Shown one piece after another: positions 19,641 through 30,921 of a stretch of DNA of 64,000 nucleotides. Positions within the stretch are counted from its first letter, which is position 1. Each line of letters opens with the position of its first letter. The notes beneath the pieces are model-generated. The model ran no database searches and was not told the DNA's origin. It saw only the letters and a list, made by a program, of their open reading frames with translations. Both the position numbers and the translations under genes were made by a program. Source of the DNA: Allobosea sp. UNC402CLCol (GTDB taxonomy: Bacteria > Pseudomonadota > Alphaproteobacteria > Rhizobiales > Beijerinckiaceae); assembly GCF_000745475.1 (NCBI RefSeq), contig NZ_JQJJ01000013.1:1-64000 (forward strand), written 5' to 3'.

Positions 19641-19970
19641 CTGCGCCGGCTCCCTGAAAACGGCAGAAATTTTTTAGTTCCACTTTTGTTGGAATAAACA
19701 TTCCATTTTCGGAGAGGCCAAGTCAAGACGACCCGGAGGCCGGCGCTTGACAAGATCGGCCCGACGCGGTGTTGCAGAGGTGCGGCCATGGCACGGTCGC
19801 ACTGGAACGGTTCCCCACGCCCATGACGGCACCAGCCCCGACGAGCCCGGCCAGAGCCGGCACCCGCCCGGCCAACGGCCGAGGTTGACGGCAGCGCGTC
19901 GCGCGCCGCCCGTCCCATCGCCATCCCCCGTCATTCCTGCCGAAGGGCCGCCGAACCGGCGGCATCAGCC
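19641..19970. other. divergent intergenic region between the polyol operon and purU
   Basis: The 330-base gap holds the GGAA-N6-TTCC operator near its left end (separate entry) and an A+T-rich patch at 19670-19712. The rest, 19740-19970, is G+C-rich and shows no convincing gene or site. A TTGACT on the minus strand (19727-19722) with weak -10 candidates overlapping the operator may be the operon's promoter. Confidence 0.5.
19678..19705 (-). promoter_or_regulatory. IolR-like operator (GGAA-N6-TTCC palindromes)
   Basis: TGGAATAAACATTCCA at 19690-19705 is a perfect 6-bp inverted repeat with a 4-base centre and contains GGAA-N6-TTCC. An adjoining TTCCA (19678-19682) pairs with TGGAA (19690-19694) as a second, overlapping palindrome. 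The site is 38-65 bases upstream of the SDR start. GGAA-N6-TTCC is the form described for the RpiR-family inositol repressor IolR in Sinorhizobium meliloti. The regulator gene is not in this window. Confidence 0.6.
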
Positions 19971-20834
19971 ATGCTCGAACACATCTCCATCCTCACCCTG
20001 TCCTGCCCCAACCGGCCCGGCATCGTCGCGGCGGTCTCGACGCTGCTGTTCGAGGCCGGCTGCAATATCCTCGACGCCCAACAGTTCGACGACACCGAGA
20101 CCGGGCGCTTCTTCATGCGCGTCGTCTTCAACCGGCTGGAAGGCAGCCAGCCGCACGAAGCCATCGCGGCCGCCGTCGACGGGCTCGCCGAACGCTTTGC
20201 GATGCAAGCCAGCCTGCGCGAGGTCGGGCGGAAGAAGCGCGTGATGCTGCTGGTCTCGAAATTCGACCATTGCCTGGCCGACCTGCTCTATCGCTGGCGC
20301 ATCGGCGAACTGCCGATGGAGATCACCGGCATCGTCTCGAACCATGCGCGCGAGCATATCGCCTCGACCGATCTCGGGACGCTGCCGTTCCACCACATGC
20401 CGGTGACGCGCCAGAGCAAGATGGAGCAGGAGGCGGAGATCTGGCGCCTGATCCAGGAGACGAAGACCGACCTCGTCGTCCTCGCCCGCTACATGCAGAT
20501 CCTGTCCGATGGATTTTCAGCCAAGCTCGCCGGCCGCTGCATCAATATCCATCACTCGTTCCTGCCCGGCTTCAAGGGCGCCAAGCCCTATCACCAGGCC
20601 CATGAACGCGGGGTCAAGCTGATCGGCGCCACCGCGCATTACGTCACGCCCGATCTCGACGAAGGCCCTATCATCGAGCAGGACGTCGAGCGCATCTCGC
20701 ACCGCGACACGCCGGAAGACCTCGTCCGCAAGGGGCGCGACATCGAGCGCCGCGTCCTGGCCCGGGCGGTTCTCAACCATCTGGAAGATCGCGTGCTCCT
20801 CAACGGGCAAAAAACTGTCGTCTTCACCGACTGA
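19971..20834 (+). CDS. purU: formyltetrahydrofolate deformylase (PurU)
   Basis: Hydrolyses 10-formyltetrahydrofolate to formate and tetrahydrofolate, balancing one-carbon pools or feeding formate to purine synthesis. The 287-residue protein has an N-terminal ACT domain (residues 1-80, [19 protein letters not shown]) and a formyltransferase-type domain. The catalytic set is present: Asn and His in [11 protein letters not shown] and the Asp in [10 protein letters not shown]. Length fits the family. It stands alone on the plus strand. Confidence 0.96.
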   Translation: MLEHISILTLSCPNRPGIVAAVSTLLFEAGCNILDAQQFDDTETGRFFMRVVFNRLEGSQPHEAIAAAVDGLAERFAMQASLREVGRKKRVMLLVSKFDHCLADLLYRWRIGELPMEITGIVSNHAREHIASTDLGTLPFHHMPVTRQSKMEQEAEIWRLIQETKTDLVVLARYMQILSDGFSAKLAGRCINIHHSFLPGFKGAKPYHQAHERGVKLIGATAHYVTPDLDEGPIIEQDVERISHRDTPEDLVRKGRDIERRVLARAVLNHLEDRVLLNGQKTVVFTD

Positions 20835-20955
20835 TTCGCACAAAATTGCACAACCGGCGCGGTTCGGCGAAAAAACTCCCGTAGCCCGGGAATGTCAGCC
20901 GGCTAGCGCGGGCAAATCCGGAATTTGCACCGCGCTGCACAGTTGACGCTTTCGT

Positions 20956-20971
20956 TGGCACATGCCTTGCT
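20956..20971 (+). promoter_or_regulatory. sigma54 promoter for the peptide ABC operon
   Basis: TGGCAC (20956-20961), five bases, TTGCT (20967-20971) matches the sigma54 consensus exactly, with the conserved GG and GC separated by ten bases. It is 73 bases upstream of the binding-protein start. A partial NtrC-like site, TGCACCGCGCTGCA, lies at 20926-20939, too close and too degenerate to be sure of. The implication is activator-dependent, possibly nitrogen-controlled, expression. Confidence 0.7.
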
Positions 20972-20991
20972 GAGGCCGCAACCATAACAAT

Positions 20992-21027
20992 GGCGCCAGA
21001 GCGCCGGGGATGCTTTTTGTTTTTTTT
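20992..21027 (+). promoter_or_regulatory. leader hairpin and T tract
   Basis: A small stem GGCGC-CAGA-GCGCC (20992-21005) is followed after eight bases by TTTTTGTTTTTTTT (21014-21027), then the ribosome binding site GGTGGAGG. The hairpin is short and not directly joined to the T tract, so termination is doubtful. The U-rich leader could serve as an RNA-binding site. Confidence 0.35.
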
Positions 21028-21044
21028 AAGGTGGAGGCAATCCG

Positions 21045-22832
21045 ATGAAAGACCAGGAAATCCGCGGCCTGATCGCGGATGTGAAGGAAGGCACGCTGTC
21101 GCGACGCTCCTTCATCCAGAAAATGGCGGCAGTCGGCATCGCCGCTCCGATCGCGAGCCAAATTCTCGTCTGGAACGACGTGGCGATGGCGAATGCCACG
21201 CTCGAATACAAGCCGACCAAGGCCGGCGGCGGCGGACCGCTCAAGATCCTGCTCTGGCAGGCGCCGACCCTGCTGAACCCGCATTTTGCCTCGGGCACCA
21301 AGGACCAGATCGCCTCGCGCATCTTCTATGAGCCGCTCGCCGGCTGGGACAAGGAAGGCAACCTCATCCCCTGCCTCGCCGCCGAGGTGCCGACGAAGGC
21401 GAATGGCGGCCTCTCGGCCGACGGCCTGAGCGTCACCTGGAAGCTAAAGCCCGGCGTGAAATGGCATGACGGCAAGCCGTTCACGGCCGACGACGTCGTC
21501 TTCACCTGGGAATACGCCAAGGAGCCGGCGACCGCCGCCTACACCACGGGCTCCTACACCAACATCAAGGTCGAGAAGGTCGACGATCTCACGGTCAAGG
21601 TGATCTTCCAGCAGCCGACGCCGTTCTGGGCCGACCCCTTCGTCGGCACCGTCGGCCAGATCCTGCCGAAGCACCGCTTCGGCGATTATGTCGGCGCCAA
21701 GTCGCGCGAGGCGCCGGACAACCTGAAGCCCATCGGCACCGGCCCCTACAAGTTCGTCGACTTCAAGCCGGGCGACGTGCTGACCGGCGAGCGCAACCCC
21801 GACTACCACATCAAGAACCAGCCCGCCTTCGACACGCTCGAGGTCAAGGGCGGCGGTGACGCGGTCTCGGCGGCGCGCGCCGTGCTGCAGACCGGCGAAT
21901 ACGACTATGCCTGGAACCTGCAGGTCGAGGACGAGGTCCTCAAGCGCATGGAGACCGGCGGACGCGGCAAGGTCAGCACGGTTCCCTCGGGCGATATCGA
22001 GTTCATCATCCTGAACCCGACCGATCCGTGGACCGAGGTCGACGGCGAGCGCTCGAGCGTCAAGACCAAGCACCCGACGCTGAGCGATCCGAAGGTGCGC
22101 GAGGCGATCAACCTGCTGATCGACCGCGACTCGGTCCAGAAGTTCATCTATGGCCGCGGCGGCATCGCGACCGCGAGCTTCGTCAACGAGCCCAAGCAGT
22201 TCAAGTCGACCAAGCTCAAATACGAGTTCAACATCGACAAGGCCAACAAGATCCTCGACGAGGCCGGCTGGAAGAAGGGCTCCGACGGCATCCGCGAAAA
22301 GGACGGCAAGAAGCTCAAATACGTCTTCCAGACCTCGATCAACGCCCCGCGCCAGAAGACCCAGGCCATCATCAAGCAAGCTTGCCAGCGCGCCGGCATC
22401 GATCTGGAGCTGAAGTCGGTCACGGCCTCGGTGTTCTTCTCCTCGGACGTCGCCAACCCCGACACCTACACCAAGCTCTATGTCGACATGGAGATGTACA
22501 CGACCACGCAGCCGCAGCCCGATCCGGAGCGCTTCCTCAACCAGTTCGTCTCCTGGGAGATCGCCAACAAGGAGAACAAGTGGCTGGGCCGCAACGTCTC
22601 GCGCTACTCGGATCCGGCTGCCGACGAGGCCTACAAGGCCGCTCAGAAGGAGCTCGACCCGGCCAAGCGCGCCGCGTTGCTGATCAAGGTCAACGAGATC
22701 TTCTGCGAAGCCAACATCATCCTGCCGCTGCTCTCGCGCACCCGCGTCGCCGCGGCGGCGAACAACGTCATGCACGACCATTCCGGCTGGGACGTCGATA
22801 CCTGGAACATTGCGGCCTGGTATCGCAGCTGA
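21045..22832 (+). CDS. ABC transporter peptide-binding protein, SBP family 5
   Basis: A 595-residue periplasmic binding protein of the DppA/OppA class. The N-terminus has a Tat-type signal: SRRSFIQK at about residues 19-26, a weak hydrophobic stretch and an AMA-NA cleavage region near residue 48. The mature part has the family's GLSVTWKLKPGVKWHDGKPF and IGTGPYKFVDF segments. It opens a four-gene transporter operon. Ligand class (peptide, opine, other) cannot be told; Tat export suggests folding before secretion. The start is set by GGTGGAGG. Confidence 0.93.
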   Translation: MKDQEIRGLIADVKEGTLSRRSFIQKMAAVGIAAPIASQILVWNDVAMANATLEYKPTKAGGGGPLKILLWQAPTLLNPHFASGTKDQIASRIFYEPLAGWDKEGNLIPCLAAEVPTKANGGLSADGLSVTWKLKPGVKWHDGKPFTADDVVFTWEYAKEPATAAYTTGSYTNIKVEKVDDLTVKVIFQQPTPFWADPFVGTVGQILPKHRFGDYVGAKSREAPDNLKPIGTGPYKFVDFKPGDVLTGERNPDYHIKNQPAFDTLEVKGGGDAVSAARAVLQTGEYDYAWNLQVEDEVLKRMETGGRGKVSTVPSGDIEFIILNPTDPWTEVDGERSSVKTKHPTLSDPKVREAINLLIDRDSVQKFIYGRGGIATASFVNEPKQFKSTKLKYEFNIDKANKILDEAGWKKGSDGIREKDGKKLKYVFQTSINAPRQKTQAIIKQACQRAGIDLELKSVTASVFFSSDVANPDTYTKLYVDMEMYTTTQPQPDPERFLNQFVSWEIANKENKWLGRNVSRYSDPAADEAYKAAQKELDPAKRAALLIKVNEIFCEANIILPLLSRTRVAAAANNVMHDHSGWDVDTWNIAAWYRS

Positions 22833-22841
22833 GCTTGAAAA

Positions 22842-22925
22842 CGCCCTTCACGCAGTCTTTCGCTGTGTGAAGGGCGACTGCATCGGCTTGCCCCTCCTGT
22901 GCCAAAAGTGCAGGAGGGCTTGCCG
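22842..22925 (+). repeat. two intercistronic hairpins
   Basis: Hairpin one has 14-base arms CGCCCTTCACGCAG (22842-22855) and CTGTGTGAAGGGCG (22863-22876), one G-T pair and a 7-base loop. Hairpin two has CCCTCCTG (22892-22899) and CAGGAGGG (22911-22918), extended outward by CGGC/GCCG at 22884 and 22922. They fill the gap between the binding-protein stop and the permease start. By analogy with REP hairpins behind malE and hisJ, they may keep binding-protein mRNA abundant relative to permease mRNA. Confidence 0.65.
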
Positions 22926-22982
22926 ATTGCTACCGGCGTTCAGTCCGCGGCCCGGCCGCGCACGCAAAGAGAAACAAACTTC

Positions 22983-23942
22983 ATGGCGACATATCTGATA
23001 CGGCGGCTTCTTATCGCCATTCCAAGCCTGCTCGGCATCAGCCTGATCCTGTTCACGGTCCTGGCGCTCGCGCCGGGCGATCCTTTCTCGGAGATGGCGA
23101 CGAATCCGAACGTGCCGCCTGAGGTGCGCGAGGCCATCCGCGCCAGCTTCGGCCTCAACGACCCGATTTTCGTGCGCTATCTGCGCTGGCTCTCCGCCAT
23201 GGCCCAGGGCGACTGGGGCTTCTCCTTCGCCAGCCGCATCAATGTCGACCAGCTCATCCTGCAGCGCCTGCCGACCACGCTGTTCGTCGTCGGCTCCTCG
23301 CAGATCCTGGCGCTGTGCGTCGCGCTGCCCGTCGGCATCTACGCCGCGACGCGGCCCTATTCCGTCTTCGACCAGATCGCCAACACGCTGGCCTTCATCG
23401 GCTTCTCGCTGCCGACCTTCTTCACCGGCCTGCTCTTCATCCTGCTGTTCTCGGTGACGCTCGACTGGTTTCCCTTCGTCTACCGCTCCGACATCGCCGC
23501 GACCGGCTGGCGCTGGTATTGGGAGATGTTCCGCCAGGCGATCATGCCGATCACCGTGCTCGGCCTGTTCCAGGCAGCGTCCTATACGCGCTATGTGCGT
23601 TCCTCGGTGCTCGACGTGATCCGGCTCGACTATGTCACGACGGCCCGCGCCAAGGGCCTCAGCGAGCGCAAGGTCACGCTGCGCCACATCACGCGCAACG
23701 CGCTGATCCCGGTGGTGACGCTGGTCGCGCTGCAGATGCCCGCCGTGTTCGGCGGCGCGCTCGTGACCGAGCAGATCTTTCGCGTGCCGGGCATCGGCTC
23801 GCTGCTGATCGACGCAATCCTCGCCAACGACACCCCAGTCATCATGGCCGTGACCTTCGTGTTCGCCTGCCTGGTGGTCCTGTTCAACCTCATTGCGGAT
23901 GTTCTTTATGGCTGGCTCGACCCTCGCATCTCCTTCAGCTGA
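22983..23942 (+). CDS. ABC transporter permease, DppB/OppB family
   Basis: A 319-residue inner-membrane permease with six predicted helices. The start ATG at 22983 gives MATYLIRRLLIAIPSLLGIS, the typical DppB beginning. The large periplasmic loop with LAPGDPF follows, and the EAA-type loop appears as TARAKGLSERKVTLRHITRN. It forms the pore with the next permease. The upstream in-frame extension to 22899 overlaps the second hairpin and is unlikely to be coding. Confidence 0.93.
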   Translation: MATYLIRRLLIAIPSLLGISLILFTVLALAPGDPFSEMATNPNVPPEVREAIRASFGLNDPIFVRYLRWLSAMAQGDWGFSFASRINVDQLILQRLPTTLFVVGSSQILALCVALPVGIYAATRPYSVFDQIANTLAFIGFSLPTFFTGLLFILLFSVTLDWFPFVYRSDIAATGWRWYWEMFRQAIMPITVLGLFQAASYTRYVRSSVLDVIRLDYVTTARAKGLSERKVTLRHITRNALIPVVTLVALQMPAVFGGALVTEQIFRVPGIGSLLIDAILANDTPVIMAVTFVFACLVVLFNLIADVLYGWLDPRISFS

Positions 23943-24849
23943 ACCGGCCGTGGCGGCGCGCGCTACCACGGCGGCGGTTTCGCCGGGGCGCGAGACCTGG
24001 CGGCGCTTCAAGCGCCACCGCCTCGCCGTGGTCAGCAGCTTCATCCTCGGCTTCCTGATCCTCGGCGTGGTCGTCGGCCCCTGGCTGTGGCCGGTCGCGA
24101 TCAACGACATCGACTTCACGGCGCAATTGCAGGGACCGTCCTTCGCTCACCCGCTCGGGACCGACGATCTCGGCCAGGATATCCTGGCGCGCATGATGTA
24201 TGGCGGGCGCATCTCGCTCTCCGTGGGTCTCGCGGCCATGGTGGTGGCGACCTTCGTCGGTGTGATCATCGGCGCGCTCGCCGGCATGTCGCGCAAGGTC
24301 GCCGATCCCGTCCTGATGTGGGTGACGGACCTGTTCCTGTCGCTGCCGCAGCTGCCCCTGCTGCTGCTGGTGATCTATCTCTTCCGCGAGCAGCTCAAGG
24401 CGCTCTTCGGTGTCGAGGGCGGCGTCTTCGTGCTGATCGTCGTCGTCATCGGCGGCCTGCGCTGGATGCCTGTTGCCCGGCTGGTGCGGGCGCAGTTCCT
24501 GTCGCTGCGCGAGAAGGAATTCGTCGAGGCGGCCCGCGCCCAGGGCGCGACCAAGCTCAGGCAGATGTTCGCCCATATCCTGCCCAACGCGCTCGGGCCC
24601 GTCATCGTCGCGGCGACGATCGAGGTCTCCGCGGCGATCATCGCCGAATCGACGCTCTCCTTCCTCGGGCTGGGCTTCCCGCCGGACATCCCGACCTGGG
24701 GGCGCCTGCTGTTCGACGCCAAGGACCACCTCGATTCCGCGCCGCACTGGGCGCTGTTCCCCGGTGCCGCGATCTTCCTCACCGTGTTGTCGATCAACTT
24801 CATCGGCGACGGCCTGCGTGACGCTCTCGACCCGCGCCGCGTGATCTGA
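23908..24849 (+). CDS. ABC transporter permease, DppC/OppC family
   Basis: A 313-residue partner permease with an N-terminal cytoplasmic stretch, [17 protein letters not shown], then membrane helices. The family segment [20 protein letters not shown] and the EAA loop [20 protein letters not shown] are present. The start is uncertain: ATG 23893 or 23908, both inside the end of the preceding gene. I chose 23908, giving a 35-base overlap and tight coupling. No better downstream start exists before the first helix. Confidence 0.92.
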   Translation: MAGSTLASPSAEPAVAARATTAAVSPGRETWRRFKRHRLAVVSSFILGFLILGVVVGPWLWPVAINDIDFTAQLQGPSFAHPLGTDDLGQDILARMMYGGRISLSVGLAAMVVATFVGVIIGALAGMSRKVADPVLMWVTDLFLSLPQLPLLLLVIYLFREQLKALFGVEGGVFVLIVVVIGGLRWMPVARLVRAQFLSLREKEFVEAARAQGATKLRQMFAHILPNALGPVIVAATIEVSAAIIAESTLSFLGLGFPPDIPTWGRLLFDAKDHLDSAPHWALFPGAAIFLTVLSINFIGDGLRDALDPRRVI

Positions 24850-24867
24850 TCCAGAGAAGGACCTGAC

Positions 24868-26718
<1,851 letters not shown>

Positions 26719-26743
26719 GCCCTTCCAAGATCGAGACGATCAG

Positions 26744-26769
26744 CCCGCGGCGCGAGCCGCGGGTTTTTT
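26744..26769 (+). terminator. rho-independent terminator of the peptide ABC operon
   Basis: A perfect 8-bp stem CCCGCGGC (26744-26751), loop GCGA and GCCGCGGG (26756-26763) is followed directly by six T residues (26764-26769). It starts 26 bases after the ATPase stop codon. Confidence 0.92.
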
Positions 26770-26809
26770 GTTGGGGTGTGGCCGCTGCTTCAGCGGTCCT
26801 CGATTGGCC

Positions 26810-27325
26810 CTAATGCTTTGGCGGCTCAGCCTCTCCGACGCGATCCGCGATCGCCATGAGCAGCATCGTCAGCGCAAAGCCCAACATGATGGCGATGAGC
26901 CATCCGAGCTTCGTACTATCCGCGCTGTTCTCGATATCCAGGAACCACTCCAGAACGTTCACCGCCGCGATGGCGACGATGGATGCAAGCAGCCTTTGCT
27001 TCAGACCCGAAAACCCCACATTTGCCAGGCTGGTTGGCCAGGCCGGGCGTTGCTGGACGTCGATCGGCGCCAAGAAATTCTCGTAGCTCGAGCAGATCAC
27101 GATGACGATCAGATTTGCCGTCAAGGCAATGTCGACGAGCTTCAAGCTGCCGACAATGATTTCGGACGGATCGGACATCCGGGCGCTCGTGAAAAAATCG
27201 AACAGCTTCAGCGCGAAATTGAAGAGCAGCGCCGCGAGGGTGAGGATCAGGCCAAGGAGAAAGGGCGCCAGGAACCAACGGGAATTTGCGATGATGGCTT
27301 CAAGCGTCAAGCGCAAGCGATTCAT
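26810..27325 (-). CDS. YqhA family (UPF0114) membrane protein
   Basis: A 171-residue membrane protein with about four helices. Family features are the N-terminal LEAIIANSRWFLAPFLLGLI, the central SSYENF motif after a membrane span, and WLIAIMLGFALTMLLMAIADR at the end. Function is unknown. I chose ATG 27325 because AGGGAG lies just upstream; the open frame runs further back to 27511 without a plausible signal. It converges with the peptide transporter operon. Confidence 0.88.
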   Translation of the reverse strand: MNRLRLTLEAIIANSRWFLAPFLLGLILTLAALLFNFALKLFDFFTSARMSDPSEIIVGSLKLVDIALTANLIVIVICSSYENFLAPIDVQQRPAWPTSLANVGFSGLKQRLLASIVAIAAVNVLEWFLDIENSADSTKLGWLIAIMLGFALTMLLMAIADRVGEAEPPKH

Positions 27326-27552
27326 GACGAACTCCCTGTGGCTTCTGCCCCCGGGCGAACATTGTGAAAGCTGAATTTGCCAGAATGGCTCGGTCACGCC
27401 AATCGGAAGGTGTTGCCGAAGCGCCCTGCATCGGCTCCGCAAACACGCGCAAGCGGGCCAATCGTTCGACCCAATGAAACGGAACGATCGCAACAATGCG
27501 ATAGACAGCATAATTCTTCTCCGATTAGGTCCGCGGAGAAGAAGGTTCTCCC

Positions 27553-28647
27553 ATGGCCGATATGCGCTCCGTCACTCCGTTGCCCGCGCCCTCCCCTTCA
27601 GCGCTGAGGGGCCTGGGGCGAATCCTGCCCGGCCTGGGGCTCTGCGCCGGCATCAGCGCGATCGCCTTCGCGCTGGAGCATCTCGAGGCCTTCGCCACGG
27701 GCCGCGCCTGGCTTGAAGCCCTGGTGCTGGCCATCCTGATCGGCACCGCTGTCCGCACGATCTGGACGCCCTCCGAAATGTGGCGCGCGGGCATCGCCTT
27801 CTCGGCGAAGACCGTTCTGGAAATCGCCATCGTGCTGCTCGGCGCGTCCTTGAATGTCGCGATGATCATCGCCGCCGGACCGGCGTTGATTGCCGGCATC
27901 GCGGCGGTGGTGTCGGTCGCGCTCGTCGTCAGCTTCCTGCTCGGCCGGGCGCTGGGGCTGCCGAAGCGCATGGCCGTCCTCGTCGCCTGCGGCAATTCGA
28001 TCTGCGGCAACTCGGCCATCGCCGCCGTCGCGCCGGTCATCGGCGCTGACGGCAAGGATGTGGCCGCCTCCATCGCCTTCACCGCGGTGCTGGGCGTTCT
28101 GGTCGTGCTCGGCCTGCCCCTTCTCGTCCCGCTTCTGAGCCTGTCCGAGACCCAATACGGCGTTCTCGCCGGGTTGACGGTCTACGCCGTCCCTCAGGTT
28201 CTTGCCGCCACCGCGCCGGTCGCGGCCGCCAGCGTGCAGATCGGGACTCTCGTCAAGCTCGTCCGCGTCCTCATGCTGGGGCCCGTCGTGCTCGCGCTCT
28301 CCATCCTGGGCCACAGGCTGCGGGACGATGTCGGCGCGGCCGGCACAGGCGGCGTCAAGCCGGCGTCGCAACGCGTGGCCTTCAATAAACTTGTGCCGTG
28401 GTTCATCATCGCCTTCCTGGGGATGGCGGCGCTGCGTACGCATGGCTTCATCCCGGAAGTCGCGCTCACACCCATCGCCACGACCGCGACCATCCTCACC
28501 ATCATCTCGATGGCGGCCCTGGGTCTCGGGGTCGATATCCGCGTCGTTGCCAGAGCCGGCGGGCGGGTCACCGCCGCCGTCACCCTTTCCCTGCTTGCCT
28601 TGGCGGCTGTCAGCCTCGGCCTCATCCGAGTGCTCGGCGTCAGCTGA
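27553..28647 (+). CDS. YeiH family (UPF0324) putative sulfate exporter
   Basis: A 364-residue protein with about ten membrane helices. The diagnostic segments are VLLGASLNV, ACGNSICGNSAIAAVAPVI and GLTVYAVPQVLAA. Members are annotated as putative sulfate exporters, on limited experimental evidence. GAAGAAGG precedes the start. The gene stands alone. Confidence 0.9.
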   Translation: MADMRSVTPLPAPSPSALRGLGRILPGLGLCAGISAIAFALEHLEAFATGRAWLEALVLAILIGTAVRTIWTPSEMWRAGIAFSAKTVLEIAIVLLGASLNVAMIIAAGPALIAGIAAVVSVALVVSFLLGRALGLPKRMAVLVACGNSICGNSAIAAVAPVIGADGKDVAASIAFTAVLGVLVVLGLPLLVPLLSLSETQYGVLAGLTVYAVPQVLAATAPVAAASVQIGTLVKLVRVLMLGPVVLALSILGHRLRDDVGAAGTGGVKPASQRVAFNKLVPWFIIAFLGMAALRTHGFIPEVALTPIATTATILTIISMAALGLGVDIRVVARAGGRVTAAVTLSLLALAAVSLGLIRVLGVS

Positions 28648-28706
28648 GCGCCCCGCCGCCGAACCAAGGGCGTGCGGGCGATCCGCTCCGATCGCCGCTG
28701 CTTCGC

Positions 28707-30746
28707 TCAGTCCGGGATGCGCGCCCAATCGGCCAGCCACGGCGCCGCCGAAGCATCGCTCGGCGCACGCCAGTCCCCACGCGGTGAGAGCGAGCCGCCC
28801 GACGAGACCTTCGGGCCGTTCGGCATGGCCGAGCGCTTGAACTGGCTCGTCTCGAAGAAGCGCCGGATGAAGACGCCGAGCCAGCGCTTGATCACCGGCA
28901 GGTCGTAGGCGACGCGCTTGCCTTCCTCCATATTGGGCGGCCAGGCGCCCTTGGCGGCATCGCGCCAGGCATGTTCGGCAAGGAAGGCGATCTTGCTCGG
29001 CCTGAAGCCGTAGCGCGTCGTGTAGAACAGGTTGAAATCCTGCAGCGCATAAGGGCCGACAAAATCCTCGGTCTTCTGCGCCGGCTTGTCGCCATCACCG
29101 GGCACCAGCTCGGGCGAGATCTCGGTGGCGAGGATGTCGAGCATCACATCCGAAGCCTCCGCGCCGAAGCGGCCGGACTGCGCCACCCAGCGGATCAGAT
29201 GCTGAATCAGCGTCTTCGGCACCGAGCCGTTGACGTTGTAATGCGACATCTGATCGCCGACGCCATAGGTGCACCAGCCGAGCGCCAATTCCGACAAATC
29301 ACCGGTGCCCATCACCAGCGCATTGTGCCGGTTGGCGAGGCGGAAGAGCACCGAGGTGCGCGCCCCGGCCTGCACATTTTCAAACGTGATATCGTAGACG
29401 GGCTCGCCCGCGGCGAAGGGGTGGCCGATATCGACCAGCATCTGCCGGCAGGCCGGCGTCATGTCGATCTCCTCGGCGCTGACGCCGAGCGACCGCATCA
29501 GGCGCCAGGCATTGTCCTTGGTGCCCTGGCTGGTGGCGAAAGCCGGCAGCGTATAGGCGAGGATGTTCTCGCGCGGCAGCCCGAGCGCATCGAAGGTATG
29601 GGCCGCGACGATCAGCGCCTGCGTCGAGTCGAGGCCGCCGGAGACGCCGATCACCACCTTGTCGATCCGCGTGCTTTCCAGCCGCTTGCGCAGGCCATGC
29701 GACTGGATGTTGTAGGCCTCGAAGCAGAGCTCGTTCAGCCGCGCATCGTCGCTCGGCACGAAGGGAAAGCGTTCCACGGCGCGGGCAAGGCCGAGATCGC
29801 TCTCCCGGTCCGGTTCCAGCGCGAAGTCGATGCGGCGGAAGGCGAGCTTCTCGCGGTGAACGTCGATGCTGTCGCCAAAGGTGTTCTGGCGAATGCGGTC
29901 CATCGCCAGCCGCTCGAGGTCGATATCGGCGAGGATAAGCTCCGGCTCGGCGGCGAAGCGCTCGGCTTCGGCCAGCAGCGCGCCGTTCTCGTAGATCATC
30001 GCCTGCCCGTCCCAGGCGAGATCGGTGGTCGACTCGCCCGTGCCGGCGGCGGAATAGGCATAGGCCGCGATGCAGCGCCCCGAATGGGCCTTGCAAAGCG
30101 CATGGCGCCAGTCGGATTTACCGATGGTGACGTTGCTGGCCGAGAGGTTCAGCAGCACGGTCGCGCCGGCGAGCGCGCCGAAGGACGAGGGCGGGATCGG
30201 CGTCCAGACATCCTCGCAGATCTCCATATGGACGATGAAATCCGGGACATCGCTCGCCGCCAGCAGAATATCGGTGCCGAAAGGCACCTCCTGGCCGCAG
30301 AGGTCGATATAGAGGGCCCCTGCCCGCTCGCCCGAGGCGAACTGGCGCCGCTCGTAGAACTCGCGATAGTTCGGCAGATAGGTCTTCGGCACCACGGCGA
30401 GGATGCGGCCGCGATGGATCGCGACGGCGCAATTGAACAGCCGCCCCTCGACCCGCAGCGGCGCGCCGACGACCGCGACGCAACGCAGGCTGCGGCTCTC
30501 CTCGACAAGGCGCGCCAGCGCCGCGCTCACCGCGTCGAGCAGCGCGTTCTGCTGCAGGAGGTCGTCGATCGCATAGGCGCTGATGCCGAGCTCCGGGAAC
30601 AGGCAGAGCGAGGCGCCGCCTTCATCGGCCCGGCGCAGCAGCTTCACCGTCTCCGCGACGTTGAAGGCCGGATCCGCCACCTTCAGCCGCGGCGCGGCGC
30701 AGGCGAGGCGAACCAGGCCGTGCTCGTGGATATTCGCGAAACTCAT
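28707..30746 (-). CDS. nadE: glutamine-dependent NAD(+) synthase
   Basis: Makes NAD from nicotinate adenine dinucleotide, ATP and glutamine. The 679-residue protein has an N-terminal nitrilase-type glutaminase domain with the catalytic Glu (LFPELG), Lys (KTYLPNY) and Cys (MEICEDVW), and a C-terminal synthetase domain with the PP-loop [11 protein letters not shown]. Length matches the long bacterial form. The start ATG 30746 (MSFANI) follows CGGAGT; the open frame continues upstream to 30833. A piece of this gene's 5' part is repeated in broken form at 32081-32170. Confidence 0.96.
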   Translation of the reverse strand: MSFANIHEHGLVRLACAAPRLKVADPAFNVAETVKLLRRADEGGASLCLFPELGISAYAIDDLLQQNALLDAVSAALARLVEESRSLRCVAVVGAPLRVEGRLFNCAVAIHRGRILAVVPKTYLPNYREFYERRQFASGERAGALYIDLCGQEVPFGTDILLAASDVPDFIVHMEICEDVWTPIPPSSFGALAGATVLLNLSASNVTIGKSDWRHALCKAHSGRCIAAYAYSAAGTGESTTDLAWDGQAMIYENGALLAEAERFAAEPELILADIDLERLAMDRIRQNTFGDSIDVHREKLAFRRIDFALEPDRESDLGLARAVERFPFVPSDDARLNELCFEAYNIQSHGLRKRLESTRIDKVVIGVSGGLDSTQALIVAAHTFDALGLPRENILAYTLPAFATSQGTKDNAWRLMRSLGVSAEEIDMTPACRQMLVDIGHPFAAGEPVYDITFENVQAGARTSVLFRLANRHNALVMGTGDLSELALGWCTYGVGDQMSHYNVNGSVPKTLIQHLIRWVAQSGRFGAEASDVMLDILATEISPELVPGDGDKPAQKTEDFVGPYALQDFNLFYTTRYGFRPSKIAFLAEHAWRDAAKGAWPPNMEEGKRVAYDLPVIKRWLGVFIRRFFETSQFKRSAMPNGPKVSSGGSLSPRGDWRAPSDASAAPWLADWARIPD

Positions 30747-30921
30747 CGAGACTCCGTTGGGCTCGGACACCGAAGACGCGGCACATCGCTTATCGCGCAG
30801 ACGGCCTGTGCGGAGCAAGGCGGCCCCGGTCATGGCTGCCGCGACGCGCGGTCAGATGCCCGCAGTGGCTGCCTTCGATTCGCGCGACGCGATGCGGCTC
30901 GAACTGGGCCCGCCTCCCGGC

